DNA of 64,000 bases from Microbacterium oxydans (GCF_000956405.1 NZ_JYIV01000030.1:372001-436000), one strand, 5' to 3'; positions 44,904 through 54,508 are shown, counted from the first letter of the stretch. Translations and numbers: made by a program. The notes: generated by a model not told the origin, from the sequence alone.

Positions 44904-46846
44904 GTGCCTTGTCCATGAACCAGACATCGACGCCGTCCGGCGTCCCGTTCCACACCGTCCTCGTCGCCAACCGCGGTGAGATCGCCCGCAGGGTGATCCG
45001 CACGCTGCGCACGCTCGGCATCCGCAGCGTCGCGGTCTACAGCGACGCCGATGCGACGAGTCCCCACGTGCGCGAGGCGGACCTCGCCGTGCGGATCGGT
45101 CCGGCGCCCGCTGCAGAGTCTTACCTCGACATCGACGCCGTCATCGCCGCAGCGCGCAGCACCGGTGCGCAGGCCATCCACCCCGGATACGGATTCCTCT
45201 CGGAGAGCGTCGGACTCGCCGAGTCCTGTGAGGAGAGCGGGATCGTCTTCATCGGCCCCTCGGTCGAGGCCCTGCAGATCATGGGAGACAAGGCTCGCGC
45301 CCGCGATCACGTGCAGCGGTACGGCGTTCCCGTCGTCCCCGGCTTCGACGCCAACGGTCTGTCCCACGCCGAGATCGCCGAAGAAGCCGAGGCCGTCGGG
45401 TATCCGCTGCTGGTCAAGCCCAGCGCAGGGGGAGGCGGAAAGGGCATGGAGGTCGTCGCCGATGCGGCGGACCTGCCCGTGGCTCTCGCCTCCGCCCGTC
45501 GGGTCGCCTCCGCCGCCTTCGGCGACGACGCGCTCATCCTCGAACGGTTGATCAGACGGCCGCGACACATCGAGGTGCAGGTGTTCGGCGACGCGCACGG
45601 CACCGTCCTCGCCCTCGGGGAACGCGAGTGCACCCTGCAACGACGGCATCAGAAGGTCATCGAGGAGGCCCCGTCGGCGGGCATCCCGGCGCACACTCGC
45701 GAACGGCTGCTCTCGGCAGCGGTGCTCGCCGCCGAGAGCGTCAACTACGTGGGCGCCGGCACGGTCGAGTTCCTCGTGGATGCCGATGCGCCGGACGATG
45801 TCTTCTTCATCGAGATGAACACGCGCCTCCAGGTGGAGCACCCGGTGACCGAGGAGGTCACCGGACTCGATCTGGTCGCCCTTCAGCTCCGAGCGGCCGC
45901 CGGGCTTCCCCTGGAGATCACGCCGAGACTGCGCGGTCACGCCGTGGAGGCGCGAGTGTACGCGGAGGCCCCCGAGCGCGGTTTCCTTCCTTCCACGGGG
46001 CGGGTGCTCCTCTTCGACCCACCCTCGGGAGTTCGAGTCGACGCGGCCATCGAGAGCGGGAGCGAGGTCACCGGCTTCTACGACCCGATGATCGCGAAGG
46101 TGATCGCTTTCGCGGACGACCGCCCCACGGCGCTGGCGCGGCTCGACCAGGCACTCGCGCGCACCGTCGTGCTGGGCGTCGAGACCAACATCGCGTTCCT
46201 GCGCATGCTGTGCCAGGACGCCCGGGTCGTCGAAGGCGATCTCGATACCGGTCTCATCGAGACCCTGCTGCCCCTCGAGACCGTGAAGCCCTCAGCCGCC
46301 CAGTTGGCTGCGGCGCGGGACGCCGTTGCGGATCACACCACGCCGGTGCGTAGCAGTCCGCTGTGGCGTGAGCTTCCCGGGTGGCGACTGGGCGCCCAGG
46401 ACTCGCCGCGCGCCCCGTTCGTCGCGCTCACGGACGACGGTGACGAGCTCGAGCTCGATGAAGCGTCTTCTTCCCCCTCCAGAGCGGGTGTGCTCGCCGC
46501 TGTCGACACCGACGGGGCGGTCTGGGTCGCGGAGGACGGTCGCACGGTACGCCTGCGCCCGCTCGACAGGCGACAGCGAATGCAGCGTCGGCTGTCCGCG
46601 CGAGACGCGGGATCGGCAGCGACTGAGCCGGAGGGACGCGCCCCCATGCCGGGGAGTGTCGTGGCGGTGCACGTGGCCGACGGGGACACGGTCTCCGCAG
46701 GGCAGGCGCTCGTCTCGATCGAGGCGATGAAGATGGAGCACCCGGTGCTCGCACCGCATGACGGTGTGGTGCACCTTCTGGTCGCGGTGGGCGACCAGGT
46801 GCGGCGTGACCAGCCGGTCGCCCGCGTGACGACGGAGGAGAGCTGA
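44900..46846 (+). CDS. accA1: Acyl-CoA carboxylase biotin carboxylase/biotin carrier alpha subunit
   Basis: 648 aa. Biotin carboxylase domain with [26 protein letters not shown]-grasp loop [12 protein letters not shown] and [16 protein letters not shown]; a middle linker; and a C-terminal biotinyl domain with Lys611 in [12 protein letters not shown] use the GTG at 44900 that overlaps the accD1 stop; the ATG at 44915 is an alternative. Partner of the preceding carboxyltransferase. Confidence 0.94.
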   Translation: MSALSMNQTSTPSGVPFHTVLVANRGEIARRVIRTLRTLGIRSVAVYSDADATSPHVREADLAVRIGPAPAAESYLDIDAVIAAARSTGAQAIHPGYGFLSESVGLAESCEESGIVFIGPSVEALQIMGDKARARDHVQRYGVPVVPGFDANGLSHAEIAEEAEAVGYPLLVKPSAGGGGKGMEVVADAADLPVALASARRVASAAFGDDALILERLIRRPRHIEVQVFGDAHGTVLALGERECTLQRRHQKVIEEAPSAGIPAHTRERLLSAAVLAAESVNYVGAGTVEFLVDADAPDDVFFIEMNTRLQVEHPVTEEVTGLDLVALQLRAAAGLPLEITPRLRGHAVEARVYAEAPERGFLPSTGRVLLFDPPSGVRVDAAIESGSEVTGFYDPMIAKVIAFADDRPTALARLDQALARTVVLGVETNIAFLRMLCQDARVVEGDLDTGLIETLLPLETVKPSAAQLAAARDAVADHTTPVRSSPLWRELPGWRLGAQDSPRAPFVALTDDGDELELDEASSSPSRAGVLAAVDTDGAVWVAEDGRTVRLRPLDRRQRMQRRLSARDAGSAATEPEGRAPMPGSVVAVHVADGDTVSAGQALVSIEAMKMEHPVLAPHDGVVHLLVAVGDQVRRDQPVARVTTEES

Positions 46847-46848
46847 AC

Positions 46849-47997
46849 ATGGAAGACCTGACCGACGAGGAGCGCGAGCTCGGCTCCATGGTGCGCGAGT
46901 TCGCCGATACGGTCGTCGCGCCGCAGGCCTACGAGGCGGATCGCACGCACACGCTGTCGATGGACGTCGTGGGCCAGATGGGCGACCTCGGACTGTTCGG
47001 CCTGCCGTTCCCCGAGGAGTACGGCGGACAGGGCGGCGACTACATGGCGCTCGGCATCGCGATCGAGGCGCTCGCGCGCGTCGACCAGTCCATCGCGATC
47101 ACGCTCGAAGCAGGGGTCAGCCTCGGCGCGATGCCGATCTTCCGCTTCGGCTCGGAGGAGCAGCGCCAGGAGCTGCTGCCGGACCTGCTCGCCGGGCGAG
47201 CCCTGGCGGGCTTCGGCCTCACGGAGCCGGAGGCCGGCAGTGACGCCGGTGCGACCAGGACCACGGCGCGTCTCGACGGCGATGAGTGGGTGATCGACGG
47301 GTCGAAGCAGTTCATCACGAACTCCGGGACTCCCATCACTCGGTTCGTCACGGTCACGGCGGTGACCGGGAACGAGGATGGGCGCAAGGAGATCTCCACC
47401 ATCATCGTGCCGAACGGGACACCGGGGTTCACGGTGGAAGCGCCGTACGACAAGGTCGGGTGGAACGCGTCGGACACGCATCCCCTCACGTTCGATGGCG
47501 CACGGGTTCCCGCCTCCAACCTGTTGGGCACGCGGGGGAGCGGCTTCCGGAGCTTCCTCAGCATCCTCGACGAAGGCCGCATCGCGATCGCGGCCCTCTC
47601 GACGGGCGCCGCAGAGGGATGCCTGGAGGCAGCTGTCGAATACGCCAAGAGCCGTACGATCTTCGGGGCCGCCCTGAGCACGCGGCAGAATGCGCAGTTC
47701 ACGCTTGCTCGTATGCGCGCACGGGTGCACACGGCACGGCTCGCCTGGCATCACGCGGCACGACTCCGAGACGCGGGGAAGCCGTTCGCCGAAGCCGCGG
47801 CCATCGCCAAGCTGGTGGCAGGCGAGGCGGCGATGGACAATGCGCGGGACGCGACGCAGATCTTCGGCGGGAACGGCTTCATGAACGAGTTCCCCGTGGC
47901 ACGGCACTACCGCGACTCCAAGATCCTCGAGATCGGCGAGGGCACGACGGAAGTGCAGCTGCTCGTCATCGCCCGTGGCCTCGGCCTCGCCGGGTAG
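46849..47997 (+). CDS. fadE19: Acyl-CoA dehydrogenase (isovaleryl-CoA type by context)
   Basis: 382-aa flavoenzyme. Typical ACAD blocks: FPEEYGGQGGDYMALGIAIEALARVD, FGLTEPEAGSDAGATRT, WVIDGSKQFITNS, RSRTIFGA-like KSRTIFGAALSTRQNAQF, QIFGGNGFMNEFPVARHYRDSKILEIGEGTTEVQ. The Glu of GEGTTE is the usual catalytic base position; human isovaleryl-CoA dehydrogenase uses a different Glu, so substrate rests on gene context. Its TAG stop lies within a -10 box for the next gene. Confidence 0.92.
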   Translation: MEDLTDEERELGSMVREFADTVVAPQAYEADRTHTLSMDVVGQMGDLGLFGLPFPEEYGGQGGDYMALGIAIEALARVDQSIAITLEAGVSLGAMPIFRFGSEEQRQELLPDLLAGRALAGFGLTEPEAGSDAGATRTTARLDGDEWVIDGSKQFITNSGTPITRFVTVTAVTGNEDGRKEISTIIVPNGTPGFTVEAPYDKVGWNASDTHPLTFDGARVPASNLLGTRGSGFRSFLSILDEGRIAIAALSTGAAEGCLEAAVEYAKSRTIFGAALSTRQNAQFTLARMRARVHTARLAWHHAARLRDAGKPFAEAAAIAKLVAGEAAMDNARDATQIFGGNGFMNEFPVARHYRDSKILEIGEGTTEVQLLVIARGLGLAG

Positions 47998-48000
47998 CGT
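47995..48000 (+). promoter_or_regulatory. Internal -10 box embedded in a stop codon
   Basis: TAGCGT, whose TAG is the stop of the acyl-CoA dehydrogenase; 6 nt later is the ATG of the MaoC gene. Confidence 0.55.
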
Positions 48001-48006
48001 GGCAGC

Positions 48007-48495
48007 ATGAGCACGCACGACGTCCTCCAGCGGGGTCTGTACTACGAGGAGTTCGAGGCCGACGCCCGCTACCTGCATCGTCCAGGACGCACCGCGACCG
48101 AAGCCGACAACGTGCTGTTCACCACTCTCACCATGAACACGCAGGCGCTGCACCTCGATACCGCTTTCGCCGAACGTCAGGAGCCGTTCCGCGCGCGACT
48201 GATGAACTCGATGTGGACGCTGTCCACGATGGTGGGTTCATCCGTCGCGCAGCTGACGCAGGGGACTCTCGTCGCACAGCTCGGCTTCGGTGATGTCACA
48301 TTCCCGCATCCTCTGTTCGCGGGGGACACCCTCTACACCGAGAGCACGGTCGTGGAGAAGCGGCTCTCCTCCTCCCGGCCGGGGCAGGGCATCGTGAAGA
48401 TCGCCCACACCGGCCGCAACCAGGACGGGACGATCGTCGCCACGGCCGTCCGCTCGGTCCTCGTCCACTGCCTTCCGGAAGGATCCCCCGCATGA
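48007..48495 (+). CDS. MaoC-family enoyl-CoA hydratase (Rv2499c-like)
   Basis: 162-aa hot-dog hydratase. The active-site helix reads LFTTLTMNTQALHLD, Asn-x4-His instead of the Asp-x4-His of classical MaoC/R-hydratases; later FPHPLFAGDTLYTESTVVEKR is family-typical. The M. tuberculosis counterpart in the same position hydrates itaconyl-CoA-type or methylglutaconyl-type substrates. Overlaps the lyase gene by 4 nt. Confidence 0.87.
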   Translation: MSTHDVLQRGLYYEEFEADARYLHRPGRTATEADNVLFTTLTMNTQALHLDTAFAERQEPFRARLMNSMWTLSTMVGSSVAQLTQGTLVAQLGFGDVTFPHPLFAGDTLYTESTVVEKRLSSSRPGQGIVKIAHTGRNQDGTIVATAVRSVLVHCLPEGSPA

Positions 48496-49298
48496 CGTTC
48501 AACCTCGGTCCGGCGCTGTTGTTCTGCCCTGCCGATCGGCCGGAGCGCTTCCGAAAAGCTGCAGAGCGGGCTGATGCGATCATCCTCGACCTCGAAGATG
48601 CCGTCCTGCCGGAGGCGAAGGACGACGCCCGCCGCAACGTGATCGCCGCCGATGTCGACCCGGCCCGCGTCATCGTCCGCGTGAACGCCCCCGACACCGA
48701 GGCGTTCGCTGCAGACCTCGCGGCATTGGAGCAGACCGATTTCCGGACCGTGATGGTCGCGAAGACCGAACGTGCGGACAGCCTGTCGGTGTTCGACGAG
48801 AGGTACTCGCTCATCGCGCTGTGCGAGACCGCCCGAGGCGTGCAGGCAGCCGACAGCATCGCCGCGCACCCTCAGGTGTCCGCGTTGATGTGGGGTGCCG
48901 AGGATCTCGTCGCGTCCCTCGGAGGCACGTCGTCGCGGAACGCGCACGGGACGTATCGCGACATTGCCCGCTATGCCAGAGCGCGCGTCCTCCTCGAAGC
49001 CGGTGCGCACGGCAAGGCAGCCATCGATGCCGTGCACATCGACCTCGACGACCTCGCTGGACTCGAGGAGGAGGCGATCGACGCCGCCGCTTCGGGGTTC
49101 CGCGCGACGGCGTGCATCCATCCCAACCAGGTGGCGACGATCCGTGCGGCGTACCGTCCGGACGACGCGCTCCTCACCTGGGCGCGCGCCGTGCTCACCG
49201 CGTCCGAGACGCAGCGCGGCGTTTTCCGGTTCGACGGGCGGATGATCGACGAGCCGGTGCTCCGTCATGCGCGTTCGGTCGTCTCCCGCGCCGTCTGA
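48492..49298 (+). CDS. CitE-like HpcH/HpaI-family CoA-ester lyase
   Basis: 268-aa TIM-barrel lyase. Signature GPALLFCPADRPERFRKAAERADAIILDLEDAVLPEAKDDAR with Mg ligands, RVNAPDT, LCETARGVQAADSIA, LMWGAEDLVASLGG, and FRATACIHPNQVATI. The M. tuberculosis homologue in this neighbourhood (Rv2498c) is a beta-hydroxyacyl-CoA lyase acting in leucine and itaconate breakdown; the same role is inferred. ATG overlaps the MaoC stop. Its stop abuts the convergent phosphatase stop. Confidence 0.9.
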   Translation: MTFNLGPALLFCPADRPERFRKAAERADAIILDLEDAVLPEAKDDARRNVIAADVDPARVIVRVNAPDTEAFAADLAALEQTDFRTVMVAKTERADSLSVFDERYSLIALCETARGVQAADSIAAHPQVSALMWGAEDLVASLGGTSSRNAHGTYRDIARYARARVLLEAGAHGKAAIDAVHIDLDDLAGLEEEAIDAAASGFRATACIHPNQVATIRAAYRPDDALLTWARAVLTASETQRGVFRFDGRMIDEPVLRHARSVVSRAV

Positions 49299-49886
49299 TC
49301 AGAGGACGGGCGACTCCTCCAGCAGACGGAGATAGCCCGGTGCGGCGACGAACCGGTGTGCCGAGCCGTTCTGCAGCACCTGGCCGTCGCGCGGGAGAGT
49401 GCCGCCGGAGACGTGGTCGATCACGGCGCGGATCACGCCACCATGAGCGACGACGATCACCGACTCCGCGCGTGGGGAGGAGCGACGCCGCGCTTCACGC
49501 GCGATCTGGTGCAGGGCCGCGATGGCGCGTTCCCCGACCTCGTGGAGGGTCTCCGCGCCCGGAACCTCCGCGTGCCAGTCCCCGTAGGTGGCGATGTAGT
49601 CGGGGACGAGCATCCCCTCGCCGTCGCCGAACTCGCGCTCGCGGATGTCGGGGACCACGCCGACGACCTCCAGCCCCAGACGCTCCGCGATGATCTCAGC
49701 GGTCTCCTTGGCGCGCAGCAACGGGCTCGTGTAGACGGCGTGGTGGGTTCCAGCCGCGAGCTTCTCCGCAGCCCATCGGGCGTCTTCGCGTCCCTTCTCG
49801 TTCAGGGGGATGTCGGTGGAGCCCTGGATGCGGCGCGCGAGGTTCCAGTCGGTCTGACCGTGGCGGACGAGGGTGAGGTGGGTCAC
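49299..49886 (-). CDS. Histidine phosphatase family protein
   Basis: 195-aa phosphoglycerate mutase-like phosphatase. Catalytic LVRHGQTDWN, then YTSPLLRAKETAEII, the acid/base glutamate in REREFGDGEG, and the second His in VVAHGGVIRAVI. Substrate not predictable. GTG start overlaps the sirtuin stop by 4 nt, so the two form an operon. Confidence 0.93.
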   Translation of the reverse strand: MTHLTLVRHGQTDWNLARRIQGSTDIPLNEKGREDARWAAEKLAAGTHHAVYTSPLLRAKETAEIIAERLGLEVVGVVPDIREREFGDGEGMLVPDYIATYGDWHAEVPGAETLHEVGERAIAALHQIAREARRRSSPRAESVIVVAHGGVIRAVIDHVSGGTLPRDGQVLQNGSAHRFVAAPGYLRLLEESPVL

Positions 49887-50722
49887 GAGAGGAGTTCCTG
49901 GAGGGCGGGGAGCACGTCGCTGGTGCCTGCGGCGATGGTCACATGCGCCCAGGCATCCGCGCGCGTCGGCTCACGGTTGACGATGATCAGGGGGATGTTG
50001 CGGCGACGGGCGCGCTCGACGAGACGGACACCGGAGTTCACCACGAGCGAGGAGCCGGCGACGATGAGTGCGGAGCTGGAGCGCAACAGCGACTCCGCTG
50101 CACGGAAACGATCCTGTGGCACGTACTCGCCGAAGAACACCACATCGGGCTTGAGCATGCCTGCGCAGACGGTGCACACGGGGATGACGAAGCCCTCCGT
50201 GCTCTCGGGGAGGACGTCGCCGTCAGGGGCGAGCGCGACGTTCTCTGGCACCGTGATCCACGGGTTGAGCTCCTCGATCTGCACGGCGATGTCGCGGCGG
50301 TCGAACACCTGGCCGCACTGCAGACACAGCACGCGACGCATGGTCCCGTGGACCTCGATGACGTGTGAGCTGCCGGCCCGCAGATGCAGTCCGTCGACGT
50401 TCTGGGTGATGACACCCGACACCGTGCCTGCGGCTTCGAGCTGGGCCAGGGCGATATGACCCGCGTTCGGTTCGGCTCTGGCGAAGGCACGCCACCCCAG
50501 ATGCCCGCCCACCCAGTAGCGCCTGCGCGCGGCCTCGTCTCCGAGATAGGTCTGGATGGTCATGGGATCGCTGCGCGTCCTGGCTCCTTCGCCACGGTAG
50601 GCGGGGATGCCGGAGTCGGTGGATATCCCGGCGCCGGTGAGGAGTGCGATGCGCTTCTCGCGCAGCAGCTCGGCGGCGTGGGCGATGGTGGCCGACAGCT
50701 CGGCGGGACTGGACACGCTCAC
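49883..50722 (-). CDS. cobB: NAD-dependent protein deacylase (sirtuin)
   Basis: 279 aa. NAD site LLTGAGISTDSGIPAYRG, TQNVDGLH, catalytic His in IEVHGTMRRV, a zinc ribbon of CLQC and CTVC, and VVFFGEYVP plus GSSLVVNSG. The insert between the two zinc Cys pairs is longer than in minimal sirtuins, as in the class II-like SIR2 proteins. GTG at 50722 with an excellent AGGAGGT site; longer in-frame readings are rejected. Relevant targets could include acyl-CoA synthetases, but none is linked. Confidence 0.94.
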   Translation of the reverse strand: MSVSSPAELSATIAHAAELLREKRIALLTGAGISTDSGIPAYRGEGARTRSDPMTIQTYLGDEAARRRYWVGGHLGWRAFARAEPNAGHIALAQLEAAGTVSGVITQNVDGLHLRAGSSHVIEVHGTMRRVLCLQCGQVFDRRDIAVQIEELNPWITVPENVALAPDGDVLPESTEGFVIPVCTVCAGMLKPDVVFFGEYVPQDRFRAAESLLRSSSALIVAGSSLVVNSGVRLVERARRRNIPLIIVNREPTRADAWAHVTIAAGTSDVLPALQELLS

Positions 50723-50827
50723 AAGACCTCCTCGAGCGAGTCTACGGTGCCGAGCCCGACCGAGGCCTCCACAAGGGCCGTCGACGCCCTGGCATCCGGT
50801 GAATCGCCACGTCCGGACGGTGGCAGA

Positions 50828-51637
50828 GTGGACACCGTGGAACTGCTGCCTGTGACCGATGTCACCGACCGACGTCTCGACGACTACCGCGGACTCACCG
50901 ATACCGCTTTGCGAGCGCTGTCGGAGCCGTCCGGCGGGCTGTACATCGCCGAGTCGACGAAGGTGATCGCGCGCGCCGTCGCGTCCGGTCACCGGCCTCG
51001 TTCGCTGCTGGTCCAGGAACGCCGGGTGGACGACATCCGCGCCATCGTCGGCGACCTCGACGTACCGGTGTACGTCGTCCCCGACGAGGTGGCGGAGGCG
51101 GTGACGGGTTTCGCCGTGCATCGCGGCACCATCGCGTCGATGCACCGACCAGAGCTGCCCTCCGTGCGCGAGGTGATCGACGGCGCCTCGCTCGTGCTGG
51201 TCCTGGAGAACATCGGCGATCACACGAACGTCGGAGCCGCCTTCCGCGCCGCAGCCGGTCTCGGTGCGGACGCCGTGCTGGTGTCTCCGGGCGGAGCCGA
51301 TCCGCTGTACCGGCGGAGCGTCCGAGTCAGCATGGGCACCGTCTTCCAGGTGCCGTGGACCCGCATCACGGACTGGGAGTCCGCGATCGCGGATCTCCAC
51401 GGCGACGGCTTCGACATCGCCGCGCTCGCACTGCGCGACGACGCGGTGACCCTCGACTCCTACGCAGCCGATCGTCCCGCACGCGTCGCGCTCGTGATGG
51501 GGTCGGAGGGCGACGGACTCTCCCGCGAGGCTATGGAGGGGGCAGACACCGTGGTCACGATCCCGATGTCCGGTGGGGTCGACTCCCTCAATGTGGCATC
51601 AGCGGCAGCGGTCGCGCTCTGGGCGATGAAGGCCTGA
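50828..51637 (+). CDS. SpoU/TrmH-family RNA methyltransferase
   Basis: 269-aa 2'-O-methyltransferase. SPOUT motifs are intact: LVLENIGDHTNVGAAFR, VALVMGSEGDGLS, and VTIPMSGGVDSLNVASAAAVALW with the knot and SAM pocket. The N-terminal substrate-binding domain (PSGGLYIAESTKVIARAV) marks it as an rRNA/tRNA ribose methylase; the target nucleotide is unknown. GTG at 50828; GTG 50837 is possible. Divergent from the sirtuin. Confidence 0.92.
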   Translation: MDTVELLPVTDVTDRRLDDYRGLTDTALRALSEPSGGLYIAESTKVIARAVASGHRPRSLLVQERRVDDIRAIVGDLDVPVYVVPDEVAEAVTGFAVHRGTIASMHRPELPSVREVIDGASLVLVLENIGDHTNVGAAFRAAAGLGADAVLVSPGGADPLYRRSVRVSMGTVFQVPWTRITDWESAIADLHGDGFDIAALALRDDAVTLDSYAADRPARVALVMGSEGDGLSREAMEGADTVVTIPMSGGVDSLNVASAAAVALWAMKA

Positions 51638-51642
51638 CGCGC

Positions 51643-52470
51643 TCAGTCCTTCTCCGGGAGGAACACGGGGGAGGGCTCCGGCCGCTTCGCCGCAAGGTTG
51701 TCGCCGGACGACTGGTGCCGGAGTCGTCTGAGCACCCAGGGGACGAGATGCTCCCTGGCCCAGCCCAGGTCTTCGGAGCGGGCCTCTCGCCAGGTGCGCA
51801 GCGGGAACGGCTCGGGCTGCATGGCCTCGAGATCGTTCGGCACGTTCAGCGCGCGCAGCGCCATGCGGGCGACCTCGTGATGGCCGAGCGCGTTGTAGTG
51901 CAGTCTGTCGTCGTCGAAGAAGCGCATGTCCTGCACGACCTTGAGCGCCCACTGGTCGGCCACGATGCAGTCGTACCGCTCGGCGATGGTGCGCACGTTC
52001 TCGTTGTAGATCGCGACCTTGCCGCGGAACGCCCGGAACACCGGCGTGAAGGCGGTGTCGATGCCGGTGAACAGCAGCACGGCGGCGCCGGTGGAGGACA
52101 GTCGGGCGACGGCGTCATCGAGCTGGCTCGCGATCGCATCGGGATCGGTTCCCGGGCGGATCACGTCGTTGCCGCCTGCACAGATGGAGACCAGGTCAGG
52201 GCGCAGCGCGACAGCCGGCTCGATCTGGTCGGCGACGATCTGGGAGATCAGCTTTCCGCGGACGGCGAGGTTCGCGTAGGCGAAGTCATCGACCTGCGCG
52301 GCGAGCACCTCGGCGACGCGGTCCGCCCACCCGCGGTGGCTCCCCGGATTCGCCGGATCCGGGTCGCCGATGCCCTCGGTGAACGAGTCACCGATCGCGA
52401 CGAATCGCCGCCACGGGTGTGCGGTCTCGTTCGGGATGTACGGGGTCCGAGTCGAATCCTGGTCGGTCAT
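51643..52470 (-). CDS. SGNH/GDSL hydrolase
   Basis: 275-aa esterase or acyltransferase-like hydrolase. Block I FVAIGDSFTEGIGD with the Ser, block II NLAVRGK, block III AGGNDVI, and block V DRLHYNALGHH with Asp and His. No signal peptide, so cytosolic. ATG at 52470 with AAGGAG 8 nt upstream. Ends 5 bp from the convergent methyltransferase gene. Substrate unknown. Confidence 0.93.
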   Translation of the reverse strand: MTDQDSTRTPYIPNETAHPWRRFVAIGDSFTEGIGDPDPANPGSHRGWADRVAEVLAAQVDDFAYANLAVRGKLISQIVADQIEPAVALRPDLVSICAGGNDVIRPGTDPDAIASQLDDAVARLSSTGAAVLLFTGIDTAFTPVFRAFRGKVAIYNENVRTIAERYDCIVADQWALKVVQDMRFFDDDRLHYNALGHHEVARMALRALNVPNDLEAMQPEPFPLRTWREARSEDLGWAREHLVPWVLRRLRHQSSGDNLAAKRPEPSPVFLPEKD

Positions 52471-52604
52471 CCAGCTCTCCTTCGCGAACGATCGGCGACA
52501 CGGTGATGACCGCGACGCAGTGACCGAGCCTACCCGCAGGCCCCGGCACGGGGGAGGGCACGCGCGGGAATCGCGGCGAGTGATCCGGTGTCCCCGGCAG
52601 CGAT

Positions 52605-52610
52605 TATCGT
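52605..52610 (+). promoter_or_regulatory. -10 box, leaderless type
   Basis: TATCGT, 7 nt, ATG of the helicase at 52618. Confidence 0.5.
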
Positions 52611-52617
52611 GGAATCG

Positions 52618-54360
52618 ATGCTCTCTCCGTCCTTTCCTCAGCGTGCCCCATGGGGAACCGCGAACAAGCTGCGCGCCTGGCAGCAGGAGGCCCTCGAACA
52701 GTACTTCGCGGCGGATCAGCGCGACTTCCTCGTCGCCGCCACCCCGGGCGCAGGCAAGACCACGTTCGCGCTCACCCTCGCCGTCGAGCTCATGCGCATG
52801 GGCGAGGTCAACCGCATCATCGTGGTCGCGCCGACCGAGCATCTCAAGACCCAGTGGGCCGATGCCGCGGCACGCGTGCACATCCGCCTCGACCCGCGTT
52901 TCCGCAATAGCGACTGGGCGCCGGCACGGCACTATCACGGTGCCGTCGTGACCTACGCGCAGGTCGCCGCGAAGTCATCGGTGCACCGGCACCTCACGGA
53001 AGACGCCAAGACCCTCGTGATCCTCGACGAGGTCCATCACGGCGGCGATGCGCTGAGCTGGGGCGACGCCATCCGAGACGCGTACGGGCCCGCGAAGAGG
53101 CGCCTGCTGCTGTCCGGCACGCCGTTCCGCAGCGACACGGCACCCATCCCGTTCGTCGAGTACCACCCCGACGAGTCCGGCGCCCGCATCTCTCGCACCG
53201 ACTACAACTACGGCTACGGCCGTGCGCTGGCCGACGGTGTCGTCCGACCGGTGCTCTTCCACATGTACGCGGGCAAGATGCGCTGGCGCACCACCACCGG
53301 CGACGAGCTCGAGACCCATCTCGGCCAGGACAACACCAAGGACGTGACCTCGCAGGCCTGGCGCACGGCGCTCGACCCCGAGGGCGAGTGGATGCCCGCC
53401 GTCCTGTCGGCCGCAGACCGACGGCTCACGGAGATCCGCCATCACGTCCCCGACGCCGGTGGTCTCGTGCTGGCGACCGACCAGACGGTGGCGCGCGCCT
53501 ACGCGAAGATCCTGCACAGCATCACGGGCCAGCAGGCCACGGTGGTGCTCTCTGATGATGCGACCGCCTCCGAGCGGATCGAGAAGTTCAGCGCCAACGA
53601 CTCGCGCTGGATGGTGGCCGTGCGCATGGTGTCGGAGGGTGTCGACGTGCCTCGCCTCGCGGTCGGGGTCTATGCGACGTCGTCATCGACTCCGCTGTTC
53701 TTCGCGCAGGCCATCGGCCGGTTCGTGCGCGCGAGACGACGTGGCGAGGCCGCGAGCGTGTTCCTTCCGCAGGTCCCTGTGCTCATGGGACTCGCGAACG
53801 AGATGGACAAGCAGCGCGACCATGCGCTCGATCGTCAGTCGAAGGAAGACGACGGTCTCGAGGATTCCCTGCTCGAGAGCGCCAACCGCGAGGAGGAGAC
53901 CTCCGACGCGCTGACGCAGGAGTTCACCTATCAGGCGCTCTCGTCCGTGGCCCACTTCGACCGGGTGGTGTTCGAGGGCCAGGAGTTCGGACAGCTGGCT
54001 GAGCCGGGCACTCCCGAGGAAGAGGAGTTCATCGGCTTCCCCGGCCTCCTCGAACCCGAGCACGTGCACGAGCTCCTCATGCAGCGCCAGTCCCGCCAGT
54101 CGCGCCTGCGCGAGGCGCGAGAGGCCTCCACACCGCCCGACGAGTCGACGACGCTGCCCCCGCCCCTGCACCGCACGCTCAAGGAGCAGCGGCAGCTGCT
54201 GAACAGCCTCGTCGGCCTCTACGCGCGCCAGAAGGGCGAGCCGCACGGCGCTGTGCATGCTGAGCTCCGCCGCATCTGCGGGGGGCCCGCGGTCGCGCAG
54301 GCCACCGTGACGCAGCTGCAGTCTCGCATCGAGGTTCTCCGGAAGCGTGTGCGCTCCTGA
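52618..54360 (+). CDS. Superfamily 2 DEAD/DEAH helicase (Rad3/SSL2-like)
   Basis: 580 aa. Motif I ATPGAGKTTFA, motif Ia VVAPTEHLKTQW, motif II DEVH (VILDEVHHGG), motif III LSGTPFRSD, and motif VI QAIGRFVRARRRGE. The arrangement is that of XPB/RecG-like SF2 helicases (COG1061). After about 390 the chain is acidic and coiled-coil-like (EEETSDALTQEF, QRQSRQSRLREAREAS). It is not part of an obvious restriction or defence cluster. The start at 52618 is chosen from the TANNNT box; an earlier in-frame start is 30 nt upstream. Confidence 0.9.
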   Translation: MLSPSFPQRAPWGTANKLRAWQQEALEQYFAADQRDFLVAATPGAGKTTFALTLAVELMRMGEVNRIIVVAPTEHLKTQWADAAARVHIRLDPRFRNSDWAPARHYHGAVVTYAQVAAKSSVHRHLTEDAKTLVILDEVHHGGDALSWGDAIRDAYGPAKRRLLLSGTPFRSDTAPIPFVEYHPDESGARISRTDYNYGYGRALADGVVRPVLFHMYAGKMRWRTTTGDELETHLGQDNTKDVTSQAWRTALDPEGEWMPAVLSAADRRLTEIRHHVPDAGGLVLATDQTVARAYAKILHSITGQQATVVLSDDATASERIEKFSANDSRWMVAVRMVSEGVDVPRLAVGVYATSSSTPLFFAQAIGRFVRARRRGEAASVFLPQVPVLMGLANEMDKQRDHALDRQSKEDDGLEDSLLESANREEETSDALTQEFTYQALSSVAHFDRVVFEGQEFGQLAEPGTPEEEEFIGFPGLLEPEHVHELLMQRQSRQSRLREAREASTPPDESTTLPPPLHRTLKEQRQLLNSLVGLYARQKGEPHGAVHAELRRICGGPAVAQATVTQLQSRIEVLRKRVRS

Positions 54361-54508
54361 CGTGACCTGCGCCCCATCGTCGTGACAGGCTCTGCTTCGG
54401 AACCCCGAAATGCTGTCAATCCGGGTCTGAGCGAGGTGACGACGAGCACGCGCGGATAGCGTTGAACGGTTGCCCACGCCCCGGGGCACCGTCATCTCTG
54501 GAGGATCC

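Noticed and set aside
52618..54360. The SF2 helicase as part of a defence or restriction system
   Set aside because: Neighbours are an SGNH hydrolase and an iron transporter, with no nuclease, methylase or other defence gene; COG1061 helicases of this kind are common in actinobacterial core genomes.
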